Positions 22,947 to 35,672 of a stretch of DNA of 64,000 nt are shown here, piece after piece; position 1 is the first letter of the stretch, and every line of letters starts with the position of its first letter. The stretch comes from Manduca sexta (lineage: Eukaryota > Arthropoda > Insecta > Lepidoptera > Sphingidae), in assembly GCF_014839805.1 (NCBI RefSeq), contig NC_051140.1, positions 11,305,826 to 11,369,825 of the forward strand, in the 5' to 3' direction. The translations under genes were made by a program, and so were the position numbers. Below the pieces are notes generated by a model. The model was not told the origin of the DNA. It ran no database searches and saw only the letters and a program-made list of their open reading frames with translations.

Positions 22947-25079
22947 TTTTACTTGAAACGTGAGATTATGAAAAATAAATTTATTTAACGTATTACAATA
23001 TGCTATTGTACAGAGGTTGGGTTATGTTGTGTATGTAACAATTTTAAATATATAAACTAGTAATTATTTGTCTCAAATTTAAAAATCTTTTAATAGAAAA
23101 TATAAAGTACCATATCCATAAGAGCGACAATAGCTTATCACCACGTACTTTCCTCACTGCATAACAAATGGTATAGCAGAGGTCCTGATCGAAATCGATT
23201 GCCTCTCACAACGCCTATAGGCGATACATCGTCTGATACAATCAAGATTTACTTCCACAAGATTGGGCGACAAGATGCACACGGTTTTATTACCATCTCC
23301 GGCTCATTTATCCACGATACATAGTAAATCGCTAGGTTTGCATATAGCATTGTATTAGACACTGTTATAAACTTTGATAGCTTTGCCAGTTCTGCACGCA
23401 GTCTCACAATGCTAAAAGTTGGACGTTAGCAGACGCAATCTCGGAAACATGGCACGGTGCTGCCTCGGTAATTTGTCACCTGCTGGCTTCTGAAATTATC
23501 TTTGTTTTGCTCAAGTTCATATCTAGCTGATTGTATTAATTTGTATAAGAAAATTTTCTCGAAGATGCAGCTGAATAGGTTTTTATGATCAAGTGTTGAC
23601 AGTTGAAACAGGTAAGGTATAATTGTTGAACGCGCTGATTTCTCGTCCATGGTCCAGAGATATAAAGTAGGTATGATTTTGCCACAATCTGATATCGCGA
23701 TAGGTGCAAACTCTCAAGAAGAGCATTTCACAAGTTCATTATCTGGAAACAGAATCTTACAGACAAAATAGTATTAGAACAGTAAGATAATTAAAATTAA
23801 TGTGGACTCACGATCGTACTTAATATACGATCCCAATCCTTATCTTCGATTCGATCCCGCAAATGAAGCAATCAAAATAATTCGTTTATATGCATGTCAA
23901 AACACTTTGTTCTAATTGGCCCATTTTCGAGATGGATTTATAAAAGCGATTGGGATTATTTATAGAATATGGTCTTAAGATATTTCTTTTAATAGGACGT
24001 TACGAAACGTAACGTACTATTCAGATGGTAGAAAAAAATAAACAAATAAAGACTAAAATGTTTAGCAGCCCTAATCTGCAATCGTGCCATAAGAAGTTTT
24101 CAAGACAAACAAATATAAAAGAGATTCTCGCGTGTTTACTATTCATCAATCATCCAAGTGTATGGCCTATTACTGTTGTATTTTTTTAAATAATGCCCTG
24201 TACTAATAATAAAAGTTACAAATTGTAATCACATTAGCTGATTGTAGAACTTAATTTGCGTAGATTGTAAGTCTGATTTAGGGTTCATGAGTCTCAACGT
24301 TTTATTTAAAAAAATATACCTCTAAAACATCAAGATACTTATACCGAATTTAGATAAAATTCTGAACATTTTTGCGAAAAGTAAAATGGAAACTTCAATG
24401 CAATTTTTGTAATGTAAAAATAAATTTGTTTTCTATATTGCTGCTTAAATTTGCGTAACATGTAATAAAATAATATATTGTAATAAATGGAATAATATTA
24501 AAAATCACATTAAAAGTGAAAAATTATTAGCATTATTCCAAGTAAACCTATTTTAAAAAAATTATTAAGATATCCTTTGTAAAGAAATGGAATATGGAGA
24601 AAGGAGATGAAACAATTGTTGACGCACGAAAAACAAAAGAACAATTTGGAACTTTTCAAAACGGACGTTATTCAAAAGGAAATTTTTACCTGGTGTTGTG
24701 AAAGTTATGGCGAGGCCTTTCAGCTCGATATTGTTGAAAACGTTTATGCTTGGTCAAATTAAATGTTTTTTTTTTTCTGTTCTTACAAGTTGATATTTGT
24801 TAAACAAACAAAAGTGTTCTATGGTTTCTACCGCCACGTGTTATTTAATGGTCATTTTTCCTTACATCCATTCCTAAGCAGCAGGGGGCAAAAGATTATT
24901 GATGCAAATTTAGGATGATGCTATTAACCTTTTTTTTTTGTTTTCGCGGAATCTCGATATTGCTACCGTCACTTGGAAAGGAAGTGAACGGTTATGTGTG
25001 TTTTACCGGTCTTACGGCCCAATGTCGACACTCGGGAGTATAGCATCATCCGAGTTAGCATTGGAGCGAGTCCCTAACC

Positions 25080-25808
25080 CCTATATATCCCACACATGCA
25101 TACCAACCAAAAGTATTACTCGGATACAAACTATGTTCTGAAGCGTCTTAATAAACGTCTCATAAAGGGTATTTACATATTACTCTCTGTATAAAATACA
25201 TTCTTAACACAATTGATTGCCTTTGACTGAATCTACATACTTTTAACGGTAATACGCCATCTAAATAAAATGTGATCTTATAAATAGATATTGTGTTTCG
25301 ACAAATTTAAATTCACGATGGAATTACAAAAACTATATAAGTACCTAATAACAACTAATATTTCTATCATCGTGATTCGACAAAAACACGGATTCGAGAT
25401 TTCGAAGCGTTTCGTTTGTTCTAAGGTAGGCTACCTAACAATATTATAAATATACGATAGGTAGTTTTATGACAATTTAACGCCTCGTTCTTTATTTCGG
25501 AACAGTCACTGATGTTTTTATTCGAGGAAAGCTGGTTATAATTATAGATATATCTTCCAATTTCAATGTTTTAATCTACGATATCTATATGAAAGGATAA
25601 ATTTAAAGAAAAGTATAAAGGTAGTTTCAACGGATAGTTACTTTTTCCCTACTATCCACGATCTAGAATCGTATGTACTTTCGACGTCAAGATATAATTT
25701 TTTTGGTTAATTTGTTATTGGTTTATTGTTTATGATGCCTACTTAAACAATATGAACTATTTAGATAAAATTACTAACCTATAATTATTTTTGCTCTTCA
25801 GCAACGTC
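25080..25808. other. Unique A+T-rich sequence upstream of the tRNA
   Basis: No exon or repeat is recognised. It ends in TTTGCTCTTCAGCAACGTC directly before the tRNA gene. Confidence 0.5.
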
Positions 25809-25880
25809 GGGGATATAGCTCAGTGGTAGAGCATTCGACTGCAGATCGAGAGGTCCCCGGTTCAAACCCGGGTGTCCCCT
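25809..25880 (+). tRNA. tRNA-Cys (anticodon GCA)
   Basis: This 72-nt sequence folds into a complete cloverleaf. The acceptor stem GGGGATA/TGTCCCC has one G-U pair. The D arm is GCTC-loop-GAGC. The anticodon stem TTCGA/TCGAG holds the loop CTGCAGA with anticodon GCA. The T arm is CCCGG-TTCAAAC-CCGGG. The unpaired base 73 is T, which is the usual identity base for cysteine tRNA. There is no intron and CCA is not encoded, as in nuclear eukaryotic tRNA genes. The internal promoters are the D-arm A box and the B box GGTTCAAACCC. The gene reads UGC and UGU codons. It is almost certainly functional: no stem is broken and a T-run terminator follows. Confidence 0.97.
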
Positions 25881-25889
25881 AGATATACG

Positions 25890-25895
25890 TTTTTT
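25890..25895 (+). terminator. Pol III terminator of tRNA-Cys
   Basis: Six consecutive T residues start 10 nt after the tRNA's last base, a standard RNA polymerase III stop signal. Confidence 0.9.
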
Positions 25896-26619
25896 CTCAT
25901 TTTTGCTATTAATAATTATGTATATTATAATTTACTTACTGTCATTTAGATCTATACAAAGAAAGAGAAAATAAAATATATAATAATAATATTTCATTTT
26001 CCTAAAACAACAATAATAACTGCAGAATATAGAGTTTTAAATAAGAGCCGTGTGACATGCAGGTAATACATTTTTATATGACCATCTCTTCGACCAATTT
26101 TATTTCACCTGCGGTCCTTAAAACTATTGCAAGTAGCTCTAAATTAAAAAATCTCACTAAATCTAAAGAAAGTTTTCTTAATTTGCTTCAGGTGTTATTT
26201 ACAAAATAAATTAGTTAAATTATATTTTTATAAAAAAGCGTAAAACTTTTCACTGATTCCAAAGGAACTATTCGTCTCCCTTTTTATGTGGAAGAGGCGA
26301 AAGCATTATTTCAAGATCGTTGCATGTACCACTCTATAGTCTCTTGTTAACCTTATGCGAGAGTGTGTATGTATGAATTAATTCTTTTGTTTTTGGAGCC
26401 CTAACCTGTTCTTCTTACAGATGGTTACACTTAAGTGAGTAGCGACATTGCCCACAAAGCTATTTAAGACGTAATAACATAGAGCTATCTTCGCCTATAG
26501 TTTAGTATATTTCTGTTTTCAGAAATGGCATGTAATGATACTAATACAGATATTTCTATCATAGTATTATTTTACGTTATATACCTATAAAGCCCTGATA
26601 ATATTTAACAGCGTATTTA
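25896..26619. other. No gene seen
   Basis: A+T-rich, with no recognisable repeat or exon. Confidence 0.45.
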
Positions 26620-26700
26620 TTCAAATGGTGAAATGCGGGTGTAGTACCGCCTGCCCTTAAAAAGGAAAAGGCGTGATGTTATGTGTGTATGTATGATTAG
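26620..26700 (+). repeat. Short LINE/SINE 3'-end relic
   Basis: TAGTACCGCCTGCCCTTAAA, AAAAGGCGTGATGTTATGTG and a TGTATGTATG end resemble a common lepidopteran retroposon 3' tail. Short and single here. Confidence 0.35.
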
Positions 26701-26943
26701 CGTGAAAAGTAACTGGGCAAATTCTTAACTTCAAATCGCTTATACACATTAAGTATCATTATATTTTGTTTGTGTAATGTAAAGTAAATCCCTTTTATTT
26801 AATTTCTTTAACTTTTGAGAACTGAAATTTTGAATACATTCTGTTATTTTCACGGCTGCCTACATATTATGTATTTCTTAATATTAAAGTTTTGACCTTT
26901 AGAGTAATAATAACGATAAAAATAATTATAATTCAAGTTGCAG

Positions 26944-28370
26944 ATTAATAAAATCATCTACAAATTGTATTGAAAATTACTATGCATTATGTTTAAAGTC
27001 ATTTTCCACGTTAAAACAACACGTAGTCAAGAACTATTCGAAGAATGGTCGGTAAGTTAGAGCCGTAGTACGCAATAAGGTAACATAGCCGTTTTAGCAA
27101 ATGTCCCGTGACGAGAGCGCGTCCGCATTTCGGTGGCCATTACGGAAAGATTAATGACGTCATCTTGTCTCCACCCGAAACACAATCACCGCTGCGATTG
27201 TGAGCCGCGTCTGTTGCCGAGACCAAATTAAACCCCTTATCAACTGAATAGTGCGTACTTTGTAATTAAGCAATCCAAATACCAATGCTTTTATTTTATG
27301 GTGAAAAATTGCAAAAAGTATAAAGCGCGTAAGTGTGCCCTTTGCCATTTAAAATTAGTGTTTTGTATTAATTATTATTGGGTTATAATAGACGTACGAG
27401 AACTAGTAACTTTATTATTTATTCGAATCGACATGTTTGTGGAAGTTCTATATTAATCTCCTTAATTGACTATTAAAGCATTACAGTTGTCAGTGAACGG
27501 ATTTTGTTTCCAATAGCGTTTAGGTTTACTAAATACAATACAACCATTCGATAGAAATAAAAGGATAATTGTTGAACAAATGAATTCCACGGTTTCACTG
27601 CCACCAATTCAATAAAATGCTTTGAGCCCATATACACTAAATTCATTCGGTGTCAGTACTCCACGTGAAACAAAAACAAAACATTCGATCCGAACTACAC
27701 TCGGCCGTTCTGTGGAAATAATATCCATTGTGCTAAGCCATGGGCAATATTTTTACGCTCCGATGAAACAATAAAAGACTTTATTGGTTGTTCATACAAT
27801 CAGTGCCGCAGTAAATGCAATCTGTCCGCCCGATTGCACCCGACTTAATTAAATTATATATTAATAATTAATTGTGTAATATCCAGAATATCATGATATT
27901 TGTGTAACATTACGAGTCGTCGAGTGTTTGTTAATGTTAATTGACATTATTGCAATATTCGTAATATTCCCACAACTATATAAATTAAATACGAAAACTT
28001 ATGTACAATTGTAATATCTGACGAAAACTCAGGTGTCATCGGCGTTATGCCATAGAGATTGGTAAGTTGAAAAAATCGTTTACACAGGAAATAATACATA
28101 GTAAGTTATTAAAGTATTCATTTAATTTTTTTAATATTGATTTAATAAAATAATATGTAAATAAATTTAAGTGACATTAAAACATAATTTATTTTTATAT
28201 GCGGCAGAATTCAATCGAATTGACCTGTTAAGTACCGAAGGCGATGACAGCTTTACTTTAGCATTTCTTGTGGTCGGTAAGTATTTTTACTCTGCTTAAC
28301 CGAATTTCTTTTTAAATTTCTAGCAAAAATCCAGAATTCGCCTCGGATTGTGGATGTCTTTGTATGTTAG
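26944..28370 (+). CDS. Speculative four-exon chain
   Basis: Four segments with splice-like borders share one continuous frame: 26944-27051, 28033-28061, 28208-28276 and 28324-28370 (ending in TAG). Acceptors are TTGCAG, ACTCAG, GCGGCAG and TTTCTAG. The first three donors are all G before GTAAGT. The third segment has the most protein-like product (IDLLSTEGDDSFTLAFLVV). No start codon is identified, no domain is recognised, the second segment is only 29 nt and the last intron only 47 nt, short for a moth. Each open segment alone is within chance, so this may be an RNA gene or coincidence. Confidence 0.18.
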
Positions 28371-30059
28371 TGGTTTTGTGCATATGTACTATCAGGTGAC
28401 ATACCTTAAAATAACTTAATTCCCTTCTATTATGAAGAAGATTTATTTGAAATAAAACTAGCTATATTCAGTCGTTAGTAACGAAAAAAATAAAAAAACA
28501 TAAATGAACGTGATGAATAGGCTAGAAAAAAGTACACAACGAAAAAAAGATTTCGCACAAAATTAAAACCTTAGTAAAGAGATAATAAAATTGCATTTAT
28601 ATGACCCGCGAAAGTGTTTAAAGCAGTCTAGAGATCCGTTCATAAATACCGTTGTCAAATAAATCCAAGGAAGTAGAGACATTAAGACGGACGTGAGTGT
28701 CGGCGTTGGATTTAAACCGAATAATAAGTTAAAAGCAACGATGCTTCGTTTAGATTAGATCATCCTCTGTGACTTGTATGCGATATGGCTTAAGATAATT
28801 TCTTTCATTACCTTTTTTAATTTATCAGTCTTTATAGATATTATAAGCCTCTATGCTTTAAGCTGAAAATGCTAAATGTAAACAAGTATTTCCCCCTTTT
28901 CAATTACTTAACTACCTTTACTCTATTCGGGGTAATTGACAGGTCCCAAACACGACAATCTATTAAATGTAAAGAATTGTTTAGGTGTATCCTTTTCTAA
29001 AAATAATATGTGTAATGATAAATCAAGTATCTGTACAAAATTCCGTGACTGGACTTTTAGGTCAACTGAAGGAAATGGAATATTTATACTGAAATAAAAT
29101 TCTTCACATCATTATCGTTTTACGTACTGCTATACCTATATACACCATCGTTCGTTTCTGTATTCATGCAATAAAATCGTAGGTAACATTTTTTAGATAA
29201 ACTCGACTGATGGATGCAGTGCACCAGATCACATTCAACTCTGTGCGTTTCATTCACGAAGCAATATTTCTATGCCAACGAAAAAAAACTATTTCAATGG
29301 AAAATAAACTTTACTCATTTGTAACTGTCACTAGAATGTTACCAAATTCAAAACTAATTACTAGAAAATAAAGTATATTTTTAAACTTATATTTTTAAAT
29401 TTGGAATCACGATTAATATATTTCTAAATATATTTTTGGTGATTTTATTTTATCATTCTTTTAACATTATAACATTAAAATCCAATGTAACCACTTAGGC
29501 TATTTTTTTGCCGAAAAAGACCACTGTCTTGCCACTATAACTCTTGTTAAAAAATAACATGTATTTTTATGACATTGAGTAGTGAAAAGTTCAGCAAAGA
29601 ATACTGAAGTCTTTGAAACCACCAAGAAATTAATCAACCAGAAATATGGCATGAAGTTGGAAATAAAAATTGTCGCCTTCCTGCATGGCAAAGCGAGACA
29701 CAAAATAATGAACTAAGAAGGTAATTAAGCTCAAGCATAAGGAGTTTCACAATTAGAAAAGCCGGATGTAAAGCGCCATCGGGAAAGTTAAAGGGGCGTT
29801 ATCATACAAGACATTAAACTTAAACACGTTCAGTTTTTTAAACTGAGCTTATGATATGTTTTAATAGTTGTTATTTTGGTGTTGTCTAAAAATACTAAGG
29901 ACCTGTCTATCAGTTTCTGGGGAATACTATGCGGGACATAAATGTATAAGCCGACCAAATATAAAAGTCACACAATCAATGCCAACAAATACATTGTTGT
30001 AAAATAAGTACTAGACCTATATTAGCTCTTTAATGCGATAAATGACTAATGTAGTTTAC
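28371..30059. other. No gene seen
   Basis: Mostly unique, A+T-rich. The segment 29640-29735 has a short open plus frame ending before GTAATT, too weak to call an exon. Confidence 0.45.
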
Positions 30060-30125
30060 TTAACTTTACTGGAGGTAGATCTCTCATATGTGAGAGTTCG
30101 CCTGGGCAGGTACCTCAGCAATGTA
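30060..30125 (+). repeat. LINE 3'-end relic
   Basis: TCTCTCATATGTGAGAG followed by CGCCTGGGCAGGTACC matches, from memory, the core of a very common lepidopteran retroposon 3' region (normally ...GAGAGTCCGCCTGGGTAGGTACC...). Only about 65 bp remain. Confidence 0.45.
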
Positions 30126-33100
30126 CTAAGTGTAGATGGTTTTTAAACTCAATTTTTTGCCGCAAGAGCCGATACTACATAGGTTTTACTATAGTAAATT
30201 AAATTGCTCATATTCCCGATTTCGGGCAGTCCATAATCACGCACTTTAATTTTACGAGTTATAAAACCAATATTAGTAGCAACATTTTGAACCGTTCATG
30301 CTTTCGCCAATACCAGAAATAATTATAAAATTTCCGCTTTTCGCAATTTTACCGGGGAAATAGAGCCAGTTCCCCTCCAGCGGTTAGAAATATTTAAATA
30401 TTCTGTTACTATTACAGACTCGTTAGGCATGTACCTGAAACTTTCCTTGGCGTGTAAATTTTAACAGAAATTCCTTTAAGTTAGTAAAACGGCTATTAAA
30501 CGTCTTTATGAAAGCTTTTTACATTACGACATTTCGCAGAAGAAAAATAAAACGTTTGGAGATATCTTAGAGCTGAAGCCGGCGATCCCACGCTTCGGTA
30601 CGCCTACATTATTAGAAACAAAGTAAGTTCTACCCTTGAAAATTCCGTCTAAGTTCAAATAGGACCGATGTGGATAGATTGGTCATTTTATAAAGAAATT
30701 GTTTGACAACGCCTCCGCTCTATTTTTAGAATGTTTAAGTAATTTTGCGGATTCTAAATCTGGTTTGCAGTTGGTTGACCTTAGGATTTGAAAATTTTAT
30801 GGTAAAAGCAAAGTAATATTATCGGCTGATTTTCACATACCCCTTCTATACATATCACTCACTGGACTTTCTGAATATTATTTGTTACGTGTACGAATGA
30901 TTGAAATTTAAACAATGATGCCTAGGTAAGTATTTCGGGTCTGACGAATCTGGTTATGTTTCAAATTATTAGTTTTGTAGCCATGAGTAATTTTAATCAT
31001 AAAAAAATATTCAATTTTAAAACTAGATACTATATAATCAAATAAATCCTGAAGTTAGCAAGTTATCACAATCAAGACTATTTTAAAATTATTTTACTTT
31101 CGTTTTACTTGCATTTTGAGACGTGTTTTCTGCGTGAATACAGAATTTTATTCATGATTAATTCTACACAATGACAATAAACTAGCAGGCTTACTATTTT
31201 TAAGACCTAAATGACTTTAATACCCGCGTTGTCTTCTATCGGGATCTAAAAAATCTCATTCCTTACAATCTGGCCGTGTTCGTTGAAAAATATTTATAGC
31301 CTCCGCAATATTATTTGTCGGTAATAAGAAAACCATTCTCCTCTTAGCTCACTTGGGAATGATTTGATTTATAAGGGCATGTAAACAAATGTGGAACGTA
31401 GATACAGTCGCAGCACTGACTTTGCTTTGCCTAACAACGCCGCAGGAAATTATTATCTTCATCCGAGTATGCGTACTTGATACCCTGAACGTAGTACTGC
31501 CAAAATCTTAAGATAATTAATGTTTGTTGTTTATTTAGTTATAAAAAAGGACTTATTTTAATCAAACATAAGTCTGGTAGATATTCCACATGCGTCTTTT
31601 ACCCAAACATAATTCTATTGGATATTCACAAGTCTAAGGCGATTTATCTGTTTTAGTAATCTATTAATTTAGTTCTACTGGTCTAAAAACTCTTGAATAC
31701 ATTACTAGTGATGAGCTTTGTGAATTATTGAACGATCCTTGGGATTCTTTGTAATTTTTTTATTTGAAAAAAGGAATTATTGTTCAGTTTGTAAGCATAC
31801 TGGTTTCATATTAGGTAAAAGAAAAAAAAATACTATCATAGATAAGCATGAATGCCTTATTGCATTGCGCATGTTATTATGTCGACGCTAAGTAGTGTAT
31901 ACTTTTTACATGAAAATACTTACATATTAAAAGAGAACATTATTCTGTGCCCTACACTTAATTGCATTAATATATTATCTCCACTTGTCTCTGGCAAACG
32001 TATAAAAGAAGTAAAAAGTTCAAACAAAACATCGCAGTTTTATCCTACGATTAAACATGTACTGTAAGCAGCTTGGAAGTATTCTCTATTCTTACTTTGA
32101 ATAAATAATGCGCGTAAAAGCTTCGAAACTGCGCTAATATTTTATCTCTCTCGGAGCATCCACTTCACTTGTAACCTCTAACTGTTTAATGTTGATAAAT
32201 TAACCGCAGCAAAGAACTTGCAGGTTTATATTGAGACGTGTCATTATGTCGTCTTTTGTCTGCGTATCTGACATTTTTGTCTGCAATTCCTTTATGTCTC
32301 ACTGTCTGCACCTTTCTCTTTCTCTATTTATAAGCTTTAATGTATAGCGTAATATGTTTAGTAGCCTAGAAATCCCAATTCGTAGTAAAAACAACTTTAT
32401 GAAGTGCTGAAATACCCATATTTTAATGAAAAGATAATAAATTTGATTTATCTACGCACGACATACTTAATATTTGAATGGATCATCTTTTTTTTATATC
32501 ATTTAATCTTCTTTAAATTAACTTGCTATGTTTAAATTGCGTCGTAATAGAAGAAACTTTCAAATCTTAATTTCGATACGAGTATCGTACGATATTACTG
32601 GGCAATCAACTTTCTCCCAACTCTTCTTCAAACTGCGTAAATGTTAAAACATTCAATTCTGCTTCTAGGTACGACTAATTTTACACACGGCTCTCACGAC
32701 TGAGGGCTCGACAGTAAATTCTTGAGAATACATAAATATATAATATAGGTGCGCGCGTGACTCTGCCACTAGAATTTATAACATTCGTGTGTGGAGTTTT
32801 AAGCACATCAACTTAATTAATTCCTTTTTGAATATGAACTTCTCTTTATGAAGTTAATTTCGCATTTGTGCGATGCACAGCGCTTTTTTGGGACATGTAT
32901 GAAGTGTTGAATAAGACGTTAATGCTTCAGTAGGAATTGTATTATAACTTGGAAGTAAAGGAATTTAAGTCCTTTTAGATTCTTAATCGCTTACGAAGCG
33001 CCTTACAGAAGACGTATTTAAGACAAATTTCAACAATTTATTAAATTCAATATTCCTATTACCGACTGTTTATGCACTGCCTGTTCCAAAAAGTCGACTA

Positions 33101-33479
33101 AGATGACCAAAAACTAGAAAGACATGTTAAAATGATTATAAAATAGGTCACAGATTACCATTTAAAAAGAATTTTTCTATCGATCGTATAGAAAAATATA
33201 CAGCGCTAGATATTAAAAGAACATATACGGTGATCCGAAAGTCGCAGTCAGCCAACCTATATTGTGTCCGGAAGGGATTAATAGCGATGCGGATGAGCCT
33301 TTTATGACTTCCAACAATTGTGGGTAGCAGGTAGAGTACACTTGAATTATAGACGGTGTTCCTAAATACAGGCGTGATTAATGATTATAATACTGATGAA
33401 GTGGTGATTTAATACTAAATTTCATCTTATAATTATTCTGAGCCAAGCGAACTATGACGGATGGAATTTTTTTTTATAT
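30126..33479. other. 3.3 kb with no recognised feature
   Basis: Unique-looking sequence on both strands without a supported exon, RNA or repeat. The block 30340-30700 is less A+T-rich and could be a conserved non-coding element. Open frames here are chance-length. Confidence 0.5.
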
Positions 33480-33945
33480 AATATGGGTACAGCAAAGCCC
33501 ACTGCACACGATGGTAAATGGAGTGGGGTCCAATGGAATATCGACTGACGAGAGATGGTCACCTCAACATGCGACACAATTATGCCTGCCTGTTGGAACC
33601 GGATATACACAGGCTAATTCCGAAACGCAGTAGACTTACGTGGCCCATTATAGGGGTTTTTATACCTTGTATACGGCGGTCGCTATCCGTGCCAATATAA
33701 AAAATATCCTACCACGATCACCACCTTTATAGTACAACAAATAAAATGCAGCAAACCCCAGGCCGAACTAAGGGATATTGGGTTTTTCTAATCAGTCCGG
33801 AGTCTGGTATTTGTGCCTGATATGGCGATAGGCTCCCTTGTCACATCATTATCATATATAGCGAAAAGTGATTGCTTTGGTAGCACCTCTACCTACCCGT
33901 TTGGTAAGACAGGCATGATGTGTTGTATGATTTTTTTATTAGAGC
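33480..33945 (+). repeat. Longest copy of the 'CCGGATATACACAGGCT' repeat
   Basis: It has GAGTGGGGTCCAATGGAATA, GTTGGAACCGGATATACACA and TACGGCGGTCGCTATCCGTG, and then, after about 80 bp, TCAGTCCGGAGTCTGG and TGATATGGCGATAGGCTCCC. The second half resembles the core of the element at 46918-47165. The 33518-33700 and 33813-34094 frames are repeat DNA. Probably a LINE 3' part or a composite SINE. Confidence 0.55.
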
Positions 33946-33958
33946 TAAATTTTGTAAC

Positions 33959-34200
33959 AATTATTTATTTATTTATTTATTTAGCACTTTATATACAAAA
34001 GTATACAGGCGGACTTAATGCCATAGGCATTCTCTACCAGTCAACCTTAAGGTGGTGCAGAGATAATCAAGGTAGGTGCATAAGAGGAAAATAAGAACAA
34101 AAACAAAATAATCAGGAATCAAATAATAATTAATAAATGTACGTATATACACATCAATAAATAAATACATAAGATAAATATTATAATATATATGTATAAT

Positions 34201-34237
<37 letters not shown>

Positions 34238-34430
34238 ATATATAAAGAACTAAGGTGGTGTATAAGTGCTAGGGCCAACTTCATCAAGAACACTGATGCA
34301 ACGTTATAAACAAAGAAATGTCTAGTAAGGGAGGAAAAGAGATGGAGGTAGTAACTGGCAATTAGGCTGCAAGCAAGCCATGATGACAGTCAGCAAAAAT
34401 TTATAAGCTCTGAAAAATAAAAAAAGGTAT
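33959..34430 (-). mobile_element. LINE 3' end, possibly CR1-type, with (AAAT)n tail
   Basis: The plus strand starts with ATTTATTTATTTATTTATTT (the tail read backwards), then TACAGGCGGACTTAATGCC, GGCATTCTCTACCAGTCAAC and GGTGGTGCAGAGATAATC. This segment is recalled as the 3' UTR of lepidopteran CR1/Zenon-like LINEs in reverse orientation. An (AT)13 run lies at 34205-34231. Extent on the right is approximate. Confidence 0.45.
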
Positions 34431-34940
34431 GTAAACCAATAATTTTGCTTTCACAATCGAACGACTAAGTTTCTTAATTTTTGTATTGGAATGGAAGTAC
34501 TAAACAGTATGGTTTGTTCCGAGAATGGAATATTCCCAACTGGCACGAATCTTAAGTCGCGAGTAACTATAAACTTATTATTTAATATTCAACTATAATT
34601 TTGAGTACAATATTATAGGGATAACATATAGGTACCATAGTATATAGGTAGTGTGGTAGAAGACTGAAAATGTAAGTTAATTTATTGTATGGTATGGGTA
34701 TCACCTTCATAGGTGATTATACTCTCATGGGTAAAGGGGTATTTTGTGCAATACGAAACAAAACAAAAACTTCGATTGGATGTTCTCAGATTTGATACCC
34801 AGCTCTTGCTACACTGTGTTTGTTTCAAATGCGATTTGTCGGCGACCTAAACCTCCAAAGATGGTTGACGTTATGAAGACGGCTGATCGTAAAAATTGAG
34901 CCAAGATAAAGATAAGTAAAAGTAAAAGAAGAGAGACTAA

Positions 34941-35211
34941 CTAGCTTTTGCTCGCAGCTCCGGCAGCGTGAACATTGTTTTTTCGGGATAAAAGCCCCGC
35001 TTTATGTTTGTCCAGGATAAAATGGCTCTTATGTGGTAAGTTAGAGCTCTAATTATTCATCGGTGAAAACTGCATTCTATTCCATGCAGTGGTTTTTGTG
35101 TGATTCGTGTACAAACATATAGACAGACAGACAAAAATTTAAATACTATTGTTTTGGCTTTTGTCGCTCTAATAAAGACCCCACATATTAATTTTCTTCA
35201 ATATCTATAAC
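34941..35211 (-). mobile_element. Helitron-like element, CTAG-ended
   Basis: The minus-strand 3' end is GCTGCGAGCAAAAGCTAG (the CTAG occupies 34941-34944). The interior GTGTACAAACATATAGACAG, CTCTAATAAAGACCCC and TTTTCTTCAATATCT matches 2804-3407 and 62035-62253. Non-coding. Confidence 0.68.
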
Positions 35212-35243
35212 TGGTATCGTCCTGTTACAATTTTATTATAAAT

Positions 35244-35672
35244 ACTAATTGCTCCGGACTTCGTCGGCCGAAAAGAGTTTTCTGGGACAAAAATTCCGCT
35301 ATATATTATCCCGGGAAAAAAGTAGCCGATGTCGTTCCCAGGGCCTTAATCTATTTCCATACCAAGTTTTATTGAAATCCGTTGGGTAGTTTTTGAGTTT
35401 ATCGCGTTCAGACAGCTAGAAGGATGCAGTAAGGGGATTTTGTTTTATATTTTTTATTTTTTTTAAGAGGAACGGTTGCGTCATTCATGATTGATGCGTA
35501 ACTTTAACCATTTACGCAGTGCTAATGGTCTTAGCGTGATGTTATAAAACCTATAGCCTATCTCGATAAATGGGCTATCCAACACTAAAATATTTTTTCA
35601 ATTCGAACCAGTAGTACCTGAGACTAGCGCGTTCAAACAAACAAACTCTTCCGTTTTATATAATAGTATAGA
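35244..35672 (-). mobile_element. Near-complete Helitron (long Lep1-like type), one internal unit
   Basis: On the minus strand it starts TCTATACTATTATATAAAAC (35672), carries GAAGAGTTTGTTTGTTTGAA, one unit of the sequence that is repeated six times in 51796-52972 (GTTGGATAGCCCATTTATCG and so on), then TCTGAACGCGATAAACTC, and ends in CTAA where CTAG is expected (35247-35244). It shows the single-unit state of the family. Confidence 0.72.

Larger units (their letters stand above)
19439..25079 (+). repeat. Contig-end overlap, copy 2
   Basis: Second copy of 13279-18938. After it the sequence continues uniquely (CCTATATATCCCACACATGC), as the first contig presumably would have. It carries the same internal features, listed separately where positions are useful. 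Confidence 0.93.

Noticed and set aside
33518..33700. 60-codon frame similar to the one at 11287-11556
   Set aside because: The similarity is explained by shared repeat DNA; both are short and inconsistent beyond it.
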